From contig NZ_JAYKGK010000004.1 in NCBI RefSeq assembly GCF_036860675.1, positions 62,001 to 126,000 of the forward strand: 64,000 bases of DNA. The letters are read 5' to 3'. Shown here piece after piece: positions 16,954 to 25,375 of this stretch. Numbering within the stretch: position 1 is the first letter of the stretch; each line of letters opens with the position of its first letter. The DNA is from Rosettibacter primus. GTDB taxonomy: Bacteria; Bacteroidota; Ignavibacteria; Ignavibacteriales; Melioribacteraceae. The translations under genes and the position numbers were made by a program. Below the pieces are notes generated by a model. It was not told where the DNA came from. It searched no databases and saw only the letters and a program-made list of their open reading frames with translations.

Positions 16954-17319
16954 CTAATTCAAATATTTTGAAACTTCGTATAAAACTCTTTTGGGATCAA
17001 ATGGTTTTATTAAATATGAATTAGCTCCGCATTCTAAACCTCTGTGTATATCTTCACTGTTACCTAACGAGGTTAGAACAATGATTGGCAAATCTTTATA
17101 TTCTTCATTATTTCGGATAGAACGGATAAGTTGAAAACCATCAACATTAGGCATATTTAAATCTGTTATCAACAAATCAATTTTATAATTAGGCAGCTTT
17201 TCCAATACTTCCATTCCATCCGAGCAGGTGATGATCTCGTAACCTTTAACACTCAAGGCTACAGATACAAATTTTCTTATTGTCGGAGAATCATCAGCAA
17301 CTAATATTACCCGTTTCAT
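16954..17319 (-). CDS. Second CheY-like single-domain response regulator
   Basis: This 121-residue receiver domain has VADDSPTIRKF (Asp9, Asp10), phospho-acceptor Asp53 in LLITDLNMPNVDGF, Thr/Ser in VLTSLG and Lys in LIKPFDP. It is a stand-alone receiver between cheR and cheY, less CheY-like at the motor-binding face than its neighbour. It may act as a phosphate sink or as an adaptation regulator, as second CheYs do in several chemotaxis systems. This role is an inference from position. Confidence 0.85.
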   Translation of the reverse strand: MKRVILVADDSPTIRKFVSVALSVKGYEIITCSDGMEVLEKLPNYKIDLLITDLNMPNVDGFQLIRSIRNNEEYKDLPIIVLTSLGNSEDIHRGLECGANSYLIKPFDPKRVLYEVSKYLN

Positions 17320-17328
17320 TTTATATTA

Positions 17329-18228
17329 TTACTCCTTCTTATATCCGACAGTCTTAGGAAAACTAACAAGATTAAATGCTTTCGAAATACCCTGCAAAGT
17401 TTCAGAATAACCAATAAACAAATAGCCTCCTCTGTTTAATGAATTATATAAATGCGAAACCACTTTTATTTTCGAAGCATTATCGAAATAAATTAAGACG
17501 TTGGCACAAAAAATTATATCAAAATTGTACATTGTTTTCATCATAATATCATCATATAAGTTGAGTATACTAAAAGAAACAAGCTTTTTTAATTCTTGTT
17601 TTACTTCGAAAGTATTGCCATTTATTAAAAAATATTTTTTTAAGTAGTATGGAGGAATATTACGAACCGAGTATTCTTTATAAACTCCATTTTTAGCCGT
17701 TTCAATAACAGCTGAACTTATGTCGGTTCCAATAATTTCTATTTCAATATTTGGATATTTCGGTTTCACTAAATCATCAAATACCATCGCAATCGAATAT
17801 GCTTCTTCGCCAGATGAGCAAGCTGCACTCCAAACCCGCACTCTATTTTTCTTTTGTGAAATTTTATTTTGAATTATTTCAGGAAATACTTTAGAAGCAA
17901 GTGCGTCAAGCTGTGGTTGATTTCGAAAGAAGAATGTTTCGTTTATTGTTATTGCTTCGTAAAAATATTTCTTTTCTTCTGTATTTCTATTGCTTTTTAA
18001 TAAGTTGAAATATTCTTCATAATCTTTTAATCCAAGAAACGAAATTCTCCTCTGCAAACGGCTTTCGAGCAAATATTTTTTATTATCCTGAAAATAAATA
18101 CCAGTCAAATCGTAAATATATTTTCGTATTTCCTGAAATAACTGAAGCGACATAGTCATCTGCTTCGGTAAAACACTGCTTAAGTTCTTACTTATATCAG
18201 AAACATTTAATTCAGTAAATTGGCTCAT
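17329..18228 (-). CDS. cheR: CheR chemoreceptor methyltransferase
   Basis: The 299-residue SAM-dependent enzyme methylates receptor glutamates. It has the N-terminal helical domain (IRKYIYDLTGIYFQDNKKYLLESRLQRR) and the SAM-binding loop RVWSAACSSGEEAYSIAM near residue 130. The IIGTDISSAVIETAKNGVYKE strand and the family motif FDIIFCANVLIYFDNASK follow. Length is normal. It is the second gene of the che operon, starting eight bases after the HEAT-repeat gene, and is the partner of cheB. Confidence 0.96.
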   Translation of the reverse strand: MSQFTELNVSDISKNLSSVLPKQMTMSLQLFQEIRKYIYDLTGIYFQDNKKYLLESRLQRRISFLGLKDYEEYFNLLKSNRNTEEKKYFYEAITINETFFFRNQPQLDALASKVFPEIIQNKISQKKNRVRVWSAACSSGEEAYSIAMVFDDLVKPKYPNIEIEIIGTDISSAVIETAKNGVYKEYSVRNIPPYYLKKYFLINGNTFEVKQELKKLVSFSILNLYDDIMMKTMYNFDIIFCANVLIYFDNASKIKVVSHLYNSLNRGGYLFIGYSETLQGISKAFNLVSFPKTVGYKKE

Positions 18229-18236
18229 ATTTTTAA

Positions 18237-19634
18237 TTATTTTGTAGTGGAATTAATTTTCTTTCTTAATTCAATTACTTCCTGTGCTTTACTTCTAACC
18301 ATCTCATCTTCATCCTGTGCTAAGCGAATTAATGCGTTTGTCGATTCAGAATTTTCAACGGTCTCAAGTAATTCTATTAATCTTAATTTGTTCCATATAT
18401 TTTCATCATTAATCATCGAATCAATAAACAGTAGTGCACTTTCCGGGTCAAGATTAAATATTATTTCCATACTTGCTCTTCTTACCTCTTCGTCTGGATG
18501 AGTTAAATATTCACTAACAGAATGAATCAGATTACGTATCATCATTAAAGATATTTGAGATTGGGCTTCGGAATTCATGGCGTCCGATATAATTGACAAA
18601 AGCAAATTCAAAATATGAACTACATTTTCTGGTTTTTCATTTAGTATGCGGGGCATTTCTTCAAAAACAAAAATTATATTATTTGTTACCTTTGAGCGAA
18701 TTATTTCATCAAGCTCGTAATCTTCTCCAAGAAATCTTAAACTTGCAAGTAAAATATCTTTATCATTAAAAACATTTATCAATGATAAAGCAATTTTTTT
18801 ATGTTCAGCATTTCCCTCTCTCAATGTATACATTAACAAACTTTTCATTTTATCATCAAAAGGAATATCAAGATTGTATTTTTCTTTTAATAAAAAGATA
18901 GACGTTATCAGTGGCCATACAAGTGGTCCGTGAACATTTAAGATTTGCTCAAGAAGAAAGAAATATGTGTTCACATCTCCTATATATCCAAGACTTTCCA
19001 GAATTGAATATTTTGTTAATTCATCTTCAGAATTAAATTTCGAAATTAGAAAATTAAGAGCCTTTTGAGAACCAATTTTCCCTAAGGCTTCTACAATTGT
19101 TGGTTTGTATAATTCATTCCTTTCATAGAAAAGAAGCAATATATCAACAGCATCTTCATAACGAATATTGCCAAGTGCTTCAATACAGGCAAGAATAACA
19201 TTATCATTATCTGTTGTACTCAAAACCTCGATTATATGATTAACTGATCTGGGATTAGCAATTATACCAAGTAAATCGATTATAAATTTATTATCATCAT
19301 CACTTCTATCATGATTATATTCCATTAATGCATCAACAGATAAATCTCCAAGTTTTGCTAAAATTTCTCCAGCAAGATTTCTAATCGATATATCAGGAGA
19401 AGAAATATAATGGACAAGATGAGATGGAGCTTCTTTTGGACGATGATTTAATAACAACATTGTAGCAGCATTACGCACACCTTTATCTTCATGCGATATG
19501 AGTGAACATATTTGAGGTACAAACTTTTCAACATCTGAACTTTCATCTAATGAATATAAAACATCAATTATTTCGTCGCTTGAATATTTTTCTAATTCAT
19601 TAAAAAAATTTTCATTGATAGAACTACTATTCAT
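18237..19634 (-). CDS. HEAT-repeat protein heading the che operon
   Basis: The 465-residue all-helical protein is built of HEAT/PBS-lyase-like repeats of about 30-35 residues: units such as DKGVRNAATMLLLNHRPKEA, PDISIRNLAGEILAKLGDL, DNVILACIEALGNIRYEDAV and DEMVRSKAQEVIELRK recur along the chain. No catalytic domain or signal peptide is seen. Such repeats form scaffolds for protein-protein contacts. As first gene of the cheR-cheY-cheZ-cheA-cheB operon it probably bridges chemotaxis or flagellar components, but no specific partner can be named. The ATG lies about 19 bases from a possible sigma-54-like start site. Confidence 0.7.
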   Translation of the reverse strand: MNSSSINENFFNELEKYSSDEIIDVLYSLDESSDVEKFVPQICSLISHEDKGVRNAATMLLLNHRPKEAPSHLVHYISSPDISIRNLAGEILAKLGDLSVDALMEYNHDRSDDDNKFIIDLLGIIANPRSVNHIIEVLSTTDNDNVILACIEALGNIRYEDAVDILLLFYERNELYKPTIVEALGKIGSQKALNFLISKFNSEDELTKYSILESLGYIGDVNTYFFLLEQILNVHGPLVWPLITSIFLLKEKYNLDIPFDDKMKSLLMYTLREGNAEHKKIALSLINVFNDKDILLASLRFLGEDYELDEIIRSKVTNNIIFVFEEMPRILNEKPENVVHILNLLLSIISDAMNSEAQSQISLMMIRNLIHSVSEYLTHPDEEVRRASMEIIFNLDPESALLFIDSMINDENIWNKLRLIELLETVENSESTNALIRLAQDEDEMVRSKAQEVIELRKKINSTTK

Positions 19635-19663
19635 AAAAGACCATTATTTGTTTTTGAATAACT

Positions 19664-19679
19664 TTCAAGTTATGTGCCT
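19664..19679 (-). promoter_or_regulatory. Possible sigma-54-like element before the che operon
   Basis: On the minus strand AGGCACATAACTTGAA resembles a -24/-12 element: GGCAC, then TTG at the correct spacing, but GA replaces the invariant GC. It lies 30 bases from the first codon of the HEAT-repeat gene, the same distance as the similar element before flgB. The palindrome AACTTGAAAGTT overlaps its right end. The call is weak and rests on the repeated geometry and on the NtrC-type regulator nearby. Confidence 0.25.
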
Positions 19680-19770
19680 GTCATTATCATCAAAAAAAAT
19701 CTTCTTATGTATGTTTTTTAAAGTTTATAATGAATAATATTAGCCAAATGATAATAATCGTCCACTTTGA

Positions 19771-19879
19771 TTATCGAAAAGTTTCTGAAAAGATTTAGCT
19801 CGAAATGATTATATTCGGAACCAAAATTTGAATTTTATATTTTGATTTAAATTAAAGAAAACAAAATCTTTTTCGATAA
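19771..19879. repeat. Spaced 10-bp inverted repeat TTATCGAAAA / TTTTCGATAA
   Basis: TTATCGAAAA (19771-19780) and TTTTCGATAA (19870-19879) are exact inverted copies 89 bases apart in the divergent promoter region. The right copy continues as TTTCGATAATAAA (19871-19883), and the same 13-mer occurs at 23764-23776. It could be a paired regulator-binding site. No binding protein can be named. Confidence 0.35.
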
Positions 19880-19940
19880 TAAAATGTGAAGTAATTTATT
19901 TTGTGCAGATAAGTCTAATTTGAATAAATAAATTTTTATA

Positions 19941-21170
19941 ATGATACAAAACAACAATCTTATACAGAATAATTCAGAGAATGTAAAGCTTAATGTAAAA
20001 GGTTTGCACACTTTATATTTATTATTAAATGCTTTCGATATTGGATTTTTAGTAAGCGATAATTCAGGTTCGATAATTTATTCTAACACTTCATTACTCA
20101 AATTATTTGGAATAAATTACGAAGAGATTCATTCAAAAAATATTCAGGAGTTCATCGATTATCTTGAAAAAAATTGTTTGAATGAATTGGGAAATGTGAA
20201 TCTCTTAAAAGAATTATCTAAAAATGAAGAAAAAAATGTAAGTCTTATCTTAAGCTGCAAAGAAAACCGATTTATAAAATTTTCTTCTTATCCATTAAAG
20301 ACTTTTGGATTCCCCTACCGATTATGGGTTTTTGTAGATTATACAGATAAAATTGCAGGCGGGATCACAATTAAATTTGATGTCCAATCAGAAATCACAG
20401 AAGTAAATTTAGAAGATTTAATCAGGAAACTCGAAGAAAATAATTTACAACTTCAAAAACAGATTGAAGAATTAACTCAAGATAAATCATCAAAAGAAAA
20501 ATTTATTTCTGTTATTGCACACGATTTAAAAAGTCCATTTCAAGGTCTGCTTGGAATTTTTGATATAATTTCCGAAACATTTGATGAACTTACAACCGAT
20601 GAACTAAAAAAATATCTTGGTTATGCTAAGACATCAGTGAAAAATTTATATAATCTTATAGAAGGATTATTGCAATGGTCTCGGTTTGCACTTGGCACTG
20701 TTCAATTTAACCCAACAAAGTGTAATTTATATCAAGAAATGGTTAATGTAATTAACTTAAATAAAAACGCTCTCGAGAATAAAAAGCTAACTGTGATTAA
20801 TTACCTGAAAGAAAATCTTGAAGCTTTTGCAGATGAAACTATGGTCAACGCAATATTCAATAACTTACTATCAAATGCAATTAAATATTCGAAGAGAGGT
20901 GGAACCATAGTTATCGATGCAGAAAGACATGAAAATTATATTCAGGTATCAATAGCGGACCAGGGTGTTGGAATGGATAAAGATATTCAAGAAAAATTAT
21001 TTAAGCTTGGTGAACAAATTACAACACACGGTACAGAAAATGAGACAGGTACCGGCTTAGGATTAATTTTATGCAAAGAGATGGTTGAACTAAATAGTGG
21101 CAAAATCTGGTTTGAAAGCGAACCCGGAAAAGGTTCTACATTTTATATAACACTTCCAAAAGCAAAATAA
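19941..21170 (+). CDS. PAS-domain sensor histidine kinase
   Basis: This 409-residue soluble kinase has a PAS domain (about 22-135; NAFDIGFLVSDNSGSIIYSN), a coiled linker, then HisKA with phospho-His194 in FISVIAHDLKSPFQGLLG. The HATPase_c domain has N box NAIFNNLLSNAIKYS, G1 VSIADQGVGMD and G2 TGTGLGLILCKEM. No membrane segment is present, so it senses a cytoplasmic signal or partner. The ATG has no clear Shine-Dalgarno. It lies nine bases before a hybrid kinase on the same strand, and the two probably form one operon. No cognate regulator is adjacent. Confidence 0.88.
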   Translation: MIQNNNLIQNNSENVKLNVKGLHTLYLLLNAFDIGFLVSDNSGSIIYSNTSLLKLFGINYEEIHSKNIQEFIDYLEKNCLNELGNVNLLKELSKNEEKNVSLILSCKENRFIKFSSYPLKTFGFPYRLWVFVDYTDKIAGGITIKFDVQSEITEVNLEDLIRKLEENNLQLQKQIEELTQDKSSKEKFISVIAHDLKSPFQGLLGIFDIISETFDELTTDELKKYLGYAKTSVKNLYNLIEGLLQWSRFALGTVQFNPTKCNLYQEMVNVINLNKNALENKKLTVINYLKENLEAFADETMVNAIFNNLLSNAIKYSKRGGTIVIDAERHENYIQVSIADQGVGMDKDIQEKLFKLGEQITTHGTENETGTGLGLILCKEMVELNSGKIWFESEPGKGSTFYITLPKAK

Positions 21171-21179
21171 TTAAAAATT

Positions 21180-23153
21180 ATGGAAAGAGAACAGACAGTA
21201 AAAGCAAAAAAATACGAATCAAATTTTCAAGCTGAACACTCTTTAGAGTTATTCCGCTTCATTTTTGAAAATTGTGCACAGGCTTTTGCTGTTCTACAAA
21301 ATGAAATAATTGTAATGCATAATCCCGCATTCAATAGATTATTTGGAATTGATAAAAATGATTCATTTAATGGGAAATCAATTTTAGAATTCATTAATCA
21401 AGCAAATCAAAACAATGTAAAAAAAATATTATCAAATGCCATTAACCTTAGTTCTCATTTAGAATTCAACAATATCAAAGGGAAAAGAAAAGACGGTAGT
21501 GAATTCGACTTAAAAATTTATGTATCGGTTTATTCATTCAATAACGAAAAATATTTAATTACATATTTTCAAGATGTGACTGAGAAAAAGAAAATTCTTG
21601 AACAGGTTAATAAATTATCAAGAATAGTTGACCAGAGTTCTTCGATTATAATTATTACTGACTTAGATGGGAAAATTGAATATACCAACCCAAAATTTAC
21701 AGAAGTAACAGGCTATTTCTTCGAAGAAGTTCGAGGCAAAAAAATTAACTTCTTAAAATCAGGTTATACACCGGATCATGAATATGAAGAATTATGGCAA
21801 AGAATTCTATCTGGCAAAGAATGGAGAGGGGAATTCAAAAACAGAAAGAAAAATGGTGAGTTTTATTGGGAATCTGCAACAATATCACCTATTAAAAATG
21901 ATGAAGGTGAAATAACTCATTTTCTTGCAATTAAAGAAGATATTACTGAAAAAAAAGAAATGGAGTTCGAATTAAAACGTGCTCTTGACAGCGCTGAAGA
22001 AGCAAGCAGATTGAAATCCACTCTGCTATCAAATATGAGTCATGAACTGCGAACTCCATTAACAGGAATTATTGGATTTGCAAGTTTATTAAGGGATGAA
22101 TTAAAGAACGCAGAACACGTTGATATTGTAGATAAAATATTAAAATCCGGCAAAAGACTTTTAGTTACATTAAACTCCATCCTCAACTTATCTGAAATTG
22201 AATCTGGAACTTTTCCTATAAATATTACAGAATTTAATCTTGCATCTTATACAAAATATTTCTTAACAAATTATGACAGAACAGCCGCTGAAAAATCACT
22301 GTCATTTAGTATTGAAGTCCAGGATGAAGAAATTTGTGCAATTGGCGATGAAAATCTTTACAAACAAATTTTACTGCATATAGTAGATAATGCTTTCAAA
22401 TTTACTTCTGTTGGAAGTGTTAGAATTGTAGTCACATCAAATCATGATTCGAAAAATTGTTATGCAATTGTAAAAGTTATTGATACTGGTATTGGAATTG
22501 CAAAAGAAGACCAATCAAAAATTTTTAGGGAATTCAGACAGCTTAGTGAAGGAATACGCAGAAATTTTGAAGGGAGTGGATTAGGGCTATCAGTAGCAAA
22601 AAAAATGGCAAATTTAATGAACGGAGATATTACTGTTGAAAGTGAGCTTGGAAAAGGTTCAACATTTAGTATAATTTTACCAGGGACTAAAATTCAAGAA
22701 AGTGATAATATTAATAAGAACAAACCTTTAACAGCTATTTCAGAAAGAAAAACTAAAGATATAAAACTCCATAGAAAACCTAAGATATTAAGCATTGAAG
22801 ACAATTTGCTAAATGCAGAATTAGTATCACTCTTTTTACGTGACATTTGTGATGTTGACAGTGCTCATAATTATTCACAGGCTATAGAAAAAATCAAAAA
22901 TAATAAGTATGAAGCAATTCTTGTGGATATAAATCTTGGAAGTGGTCCGAGTGGTATTGATTTTGCAAAAGAAATCAAAAAGTATCCTGAATACAAAAAT
23001 CTGCCCCTTATTGCTATAACCGGCTATGCATTACTTAGAGACGAAAAAAAACTTTTAAATGACGGTTTCGATTATTATCTCGCCAAACCATATGATAAAG
23101 AAGACCTTATCAATATTTTAATACAGGCAATAAAATTCGAAAAGAAAAATTAA
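21180..23153 (+). CDS. Hybrid sensor kinase PAS-PAS-HisKA-HATPase-REC
   Basis: The 657-residue soluble protein has PAS 1 (about 28-135), PAS/PAC 2 (about 145-265, with SGKEWRGEFKNRKKNGEFYW), and HisKA with His288 in LLSNMSHELRTPLTGIIGFA. HATPase_c follows, with N box LLHIVDNAFKFTS and G boxes DTGIGIAKED and GSGLGLSVAKKMA. A C-terminal receiver (about 535-655) has SIEDN and ILVDINLGSGPSG. The receiver may act as a phosphorelay intermediate or feedback site. It is followed by a long noncoding stretch with no obvious terminator close to the stop. Confidence 0.9.
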   Translation: MEREQTVKAKKYESNFQAEHSLELFRFIFENCAQAFAVLQNEIIVMHNPAFNRLFGIDKNDSFNGKSILEFINQANQNNVKKILSNAINLSSHLEFNNIKGKRKDGSEFDLKIYVSVYSFNNEKYLITYFQDVTEKKKILEQVNKLSRIVDQSSSIIIITDLDGKIEYTNPKFTEVTGYFFEEVRGKKINFLKSGYTPDHEYEELWQRILSGKEWRGEFKNRKKNGEFYWESATISPIKNDEGEITHFLAIKEDITEKKEMEFELKRALDSAEEASRLKSTLLSNMSHELRTPLTGIIGFASLLRDELKNAEHVDIVDKILKSGKRLLVTLNSILNLSEIESGTFPINITEFNLASYTKYFLTNYDRTAAEKSLSFSIEVQDEEICAIGDENLYKQILLHIVDNAFKFTSVGSVRIVVTSNHDSKNCYAIVKVIDTGIGIAKEDQSKIFREFRQLSEGIRRNFEGSGLGLSVAKKMANLMNGDITVESELGKGSTFSIILPGTKIQESDNINKNKPLTAISERKTKDIKLHRKPKILSIEDNLLNAELVSLFLRDICDVDSAHNYSQAIEKIKNNKYEAILVDINLGSGPSGIDFAKEIKKYPEYKNLPLIAITGYALLRDEKKLLNDGFDYYLAKPYDKEDLINILIQAIKFEKKN

Positions 23154-23367
23154 GATTGTAACTATTATTTCTATCATCATTTTCAACTTTTTAAATGTTT
23201 TATATAAGATTGTGTAACAATTATAAATTAACAAATTAACTCATGCACCGTCCCTTGTTAGAGTCCAACAATGATTTATTCATAAAAAATTTTTATTCAT
23301 TCTTTCTATTAGAGATTCTACTCCATATTTGACTGGCAGAATTACTTTTTCATATTTTCATTCATTC

Positions 23368-23628
23368 TCATTCTGATGAGACAAACCGTAATTCTCTTCT
23401 CTGTCATTCTAAGGAGTCCGCCGTTATTATCTCCTCTATCATTCTGAGGAATCCGCCACTATTTTTTCCCCTGTCATTCTGAGAAAGCTGCGGTAAGGCG
23501 GACGACGAAGAACCTAAAACAATATTATATTTAATAGATTCTTCCTCACCTTCGGTGAGTCAGAATGACAATTCTACTTTTTCCTGTCATTCTAAGGAGT
23601 CTCGACGTTAGGCGGACGACGAAGAATC
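23368..23628. repeat. Cluster of short palindromic TCATTCTGAG...GACGAAGAATC repeats
   Basis: Six copies of one element, complete or partial, lie within 261 bases. Two fuller units (23471-23514 and 23584-23628) read from CTGTCATTCT through GGCGGACGACGAAGAA. Half units lie at 23368-23380, 23401-23423 and 23435-23456, the last two ending in TCCGCC. One unit is inverted (23537-23570) and contains the perfect hairpin CTCACC-TTC-GGTGAG. The GC-rich cores (GTCCGCC, GGCGGAC) contrast with the surroundings. This looks like a dispersed intergenic repeat family of the REP/MITE kind. No transposase is nearby. Confidence 0.75.
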
Positions 23629-23732
23629 AAATTCCAATTTTGCGTTTAAGGGATTCTCAATATCAAATGCTTCATTTACTTTTTCTATTTAATCATCATA
23701 ATAAATTCACTCGATCATTCCTCAATTAAAAA

Positions 23733-23847
23733 AGACTGCGTGATAATTATAAAGCGAAATCTATTTCGATAATAAACAATGTAAAAAATTTTCTTTTCGC
23801 AATAAACGAGATAAATTTCGCGTTAAATTGATATTATCGCGCAGTCT
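23733..23847 (+). repeat. 115-base imperfect palindrome, possible small RNA
   Basis: The ends AGACTGCGTGATAAT (23733-23747) and ATTATCGCGCAGTCT (23833-23847) are inverted copies with one difference (a G-U pair in RNA). A second paired block, GCGAAATCTATTTCG near 23754, matches CGAGATAAATTTCGC near 23808 at 13 of 15 positions. As RNA it would form one long interrupted hairpin. It is followed after 11 bases by an intrinsic terminator on the plus strand, so it may be a transcribed noncoding RNA of about 150 bases. No target-site duplication flanks it, which argues against a simple transposable element. Confidence 0.45.
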
Positions 23848-23858
23848 CTCAGGAGGGA

Positions 23859-23885
23859 GGACCGCATTTTTATGCGGTCCTTTTA
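23859..23885 (+). terminator. Intrinsic terminator (plus strand)
   Basis: GGACCGCA (23859-23866) pairs with TGCGGTCC (23873-23880) around TTTTTA, followed by TTTTA. This 8-bp GC-rich stem with a U-run on the plus strand is the clearest terminator in the window. No protein gene ends near it on that strand (the nearest stop is 706 bases upstream), which suggests that it ends transcription of the palindromic element just before it. Confidence 0.75.
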
Positions 23886-23973
23886 TGAAATATTCAGGGC
23901 AATAATTTTTTGAGGCACTTTATTATCGTTAAAAAATATTAAAACTTTATAGCGATAACCTTACAGCTGCATC

Positions 23974-25370
23974 CTAATTTTGATTAATTTGTTTTGTTAC
24001 TTCAATTCCAAGTTGTTCCATTCTATAGCGAAGTTTGGAACGAGATAATCCTAAAATTTTAGCAGCTTTTACCTGATTGCCATTTGTAATTTTAAGTGTC
24101 TTTTGAATTAAAGCCTTTACGACCTGATCCATCTTAATTCCTTTAGATGGAATTTGCAGTATGAATTGGTCACTGTTTTCTTCAATATTACTTTTACTAT
24201 CAATTAAAAAGCTAAAATGATGTTCACTCAAAACATTATCTTCACATAAAAGAACAACTCTCTCCATAACATTTCTTAATTCTCTAATATTTCCCTTCCA
24301 GTGATATGATTTAAGAAGCTCAAGTGCACCAGAATCAATGCCTGTTATTTCTTTATTAAACTTCTGATTAAATTCTTTTAGAAATGAATAAGCGATATAT
24401 GGAATATCTTCTTTTCTTTCTCTTAAAGGAGGAATATAAATTTTTACAACATTTAATCTATAAAACAAATCTTCTCTGAAATTCCCTTTTGCTACTTCTT
24501 CTTCGAGATTTCTATTTGTAGCTGCAAGAACTCTAACATTGACACTAATTTCTTTTTCTCCGCCAAGTCTATAAAATTTTCTTTCTTGAAGTACACGCAA
24601 CAATTTAACCTGCATATCCAGACTTAATTCGCCAATTTCATCTAACAATAATGTTCCGTTATTAGCTAATTCAAATTTGCCGAGTTTTGTTTTTGAGAAG
24701 CACCTGTAAAAGCTCCTTTTTCATGACCAAACAGTTCGCTTTCAGCTAATTCTCTTGGAATTGTTGCACAGTTTATGGTGATAAATGGAGCACTGCTGCG
24801 TGGACTTTTTTGATGAATATATTTTGCAAAAACTTCTTTGCCAGTACCGCTTTCTCCTTCAAGCAAAATTGTTGTATCTGGACTTTTAGCTAATTTTTCC
24901 ACAGAATGAAGCAGTCTATGAATTTTTGTACTTTTCCCAAAAAAGTCTGGTGTTAATTCATCCTGCATCAATAATGTATGAAGTCTATCTACTTCTGATT
25001 TTAATCTTACATTTTCTATTGCTTTATCAAGTACAATTAACAATTGGTCTAAGTCAATTGGTTTAAGAAGAAAATCAAATGCACCTGCTTTAATTGAGGT
25101 TACAGCCATCTTTATGTCTGCATAACCTGTAATCATAATTACAGGAATTGAAGGATATTCTTTTTTAATTGTTTTTAGAAGGTCAATTCCATTATGAGTA
25201 GTAAGATATATATCAAGAAGAATAACATCGGGTTGAAATTCTGCAATGTATTTTTTTGCTTCGTTGGCATCCAGGCATGCCTGCACATCAAAGTTTTGTT
25301 TTGTCAAAACTTTCTTCAACGAAGAAGAAACTAAATCATCGTCATCAATTATTAATACTTTCGGAATCAT
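23974..25370 (-). pseudogene. Sigma-54-dependent response regulator (NtrC/FlgR type), frameshifted
   Basis: Two frames together encode one NtrC-family activator. The first (25370 to stop at 24666) has a receiver (VLIIDDDDLVSSSL, phospho-Asp in VILLDIYLTTHNG) and the start of the AAA+ domain: Walker A GESGTGKEVFAKYIHQ and ESELFGHEKGAFTGA, the sigma-54 contact loop. It then ends abnormally in SQKQNSANLN. The second frame (to 23974) resumes with LLLDEIGELSLDMQVKLLRVLQE, the rest of the AAA+ domain and a Fis-type helix-turn-helix (NQVKAAKILGLSRSKLRYRM). The shift lies in the A-rich run CAAAAACAAAAC at 24684-24695; one lost or two gained bases would explain it. It may be a real mutation, an assembly error or, less likely, ribosomal frameshifting. 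ATG at 25370 is preferred over TTG at 25379. It pairs with the kinase upstream. Confidence 0.85.
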
Positions 25371-25375
25371 AGTTT

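Larger units (their letters stand above)
19635..19940. other. Divergent promoter region, 306 bases
   Basis: This noncoding, very AT-rich spacer lies between the che operon (leftward) and two sensor kinases (rightward). It contains the separately listed sigma-54-like element at 19664-19679 and a perfect 10-bp inverted repeat at 19771-19780/19870-19879. No RNA gene or ORF of note was found. Confidence 0.6.
23154..23973. other. 820-base noncoding stretch with repeats and structured RNA-like element
   Basis: No plausible protein gene is present. Bases 23154-23367 are plain AT-rich sequence with nothing recognisable. Bases 23368-23628 carry a cluster of short palindromic repeats, 23733-23847 a large imperfect inverted repeat, and 23859-23885 a plus-strand terminator, all listed separately. 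Bases 23886-23973 show no further feature, apart from a 13-codon mini-ORF at 23872-23913 that overlaps the terminator. Confidence 0.7.

Noticed and set aside
23368..23628. CRISPR array
   Set aside because: The repeats are imperfect, palindromic and in both orientations, spacing is irregular, and no cas genes are present.
23733..23847. 6S RNA or MITE insertion
   Set aside because: The long hairpin recalls 6S RNA, but no recognisable 6S sequence was seen. No target-site duplication supports a MITE. It is left as an unnamed structured element.
24666..24712. Programmed -1 frameshifting in the sigma-54 regulator
   Set aside because: The A-run is short, no canonical heptamer is in the right frame, and no downstream stem-loop was found. 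A slip there would also give one extra residue compared with the family, so mutation or sequencing error is favoured.
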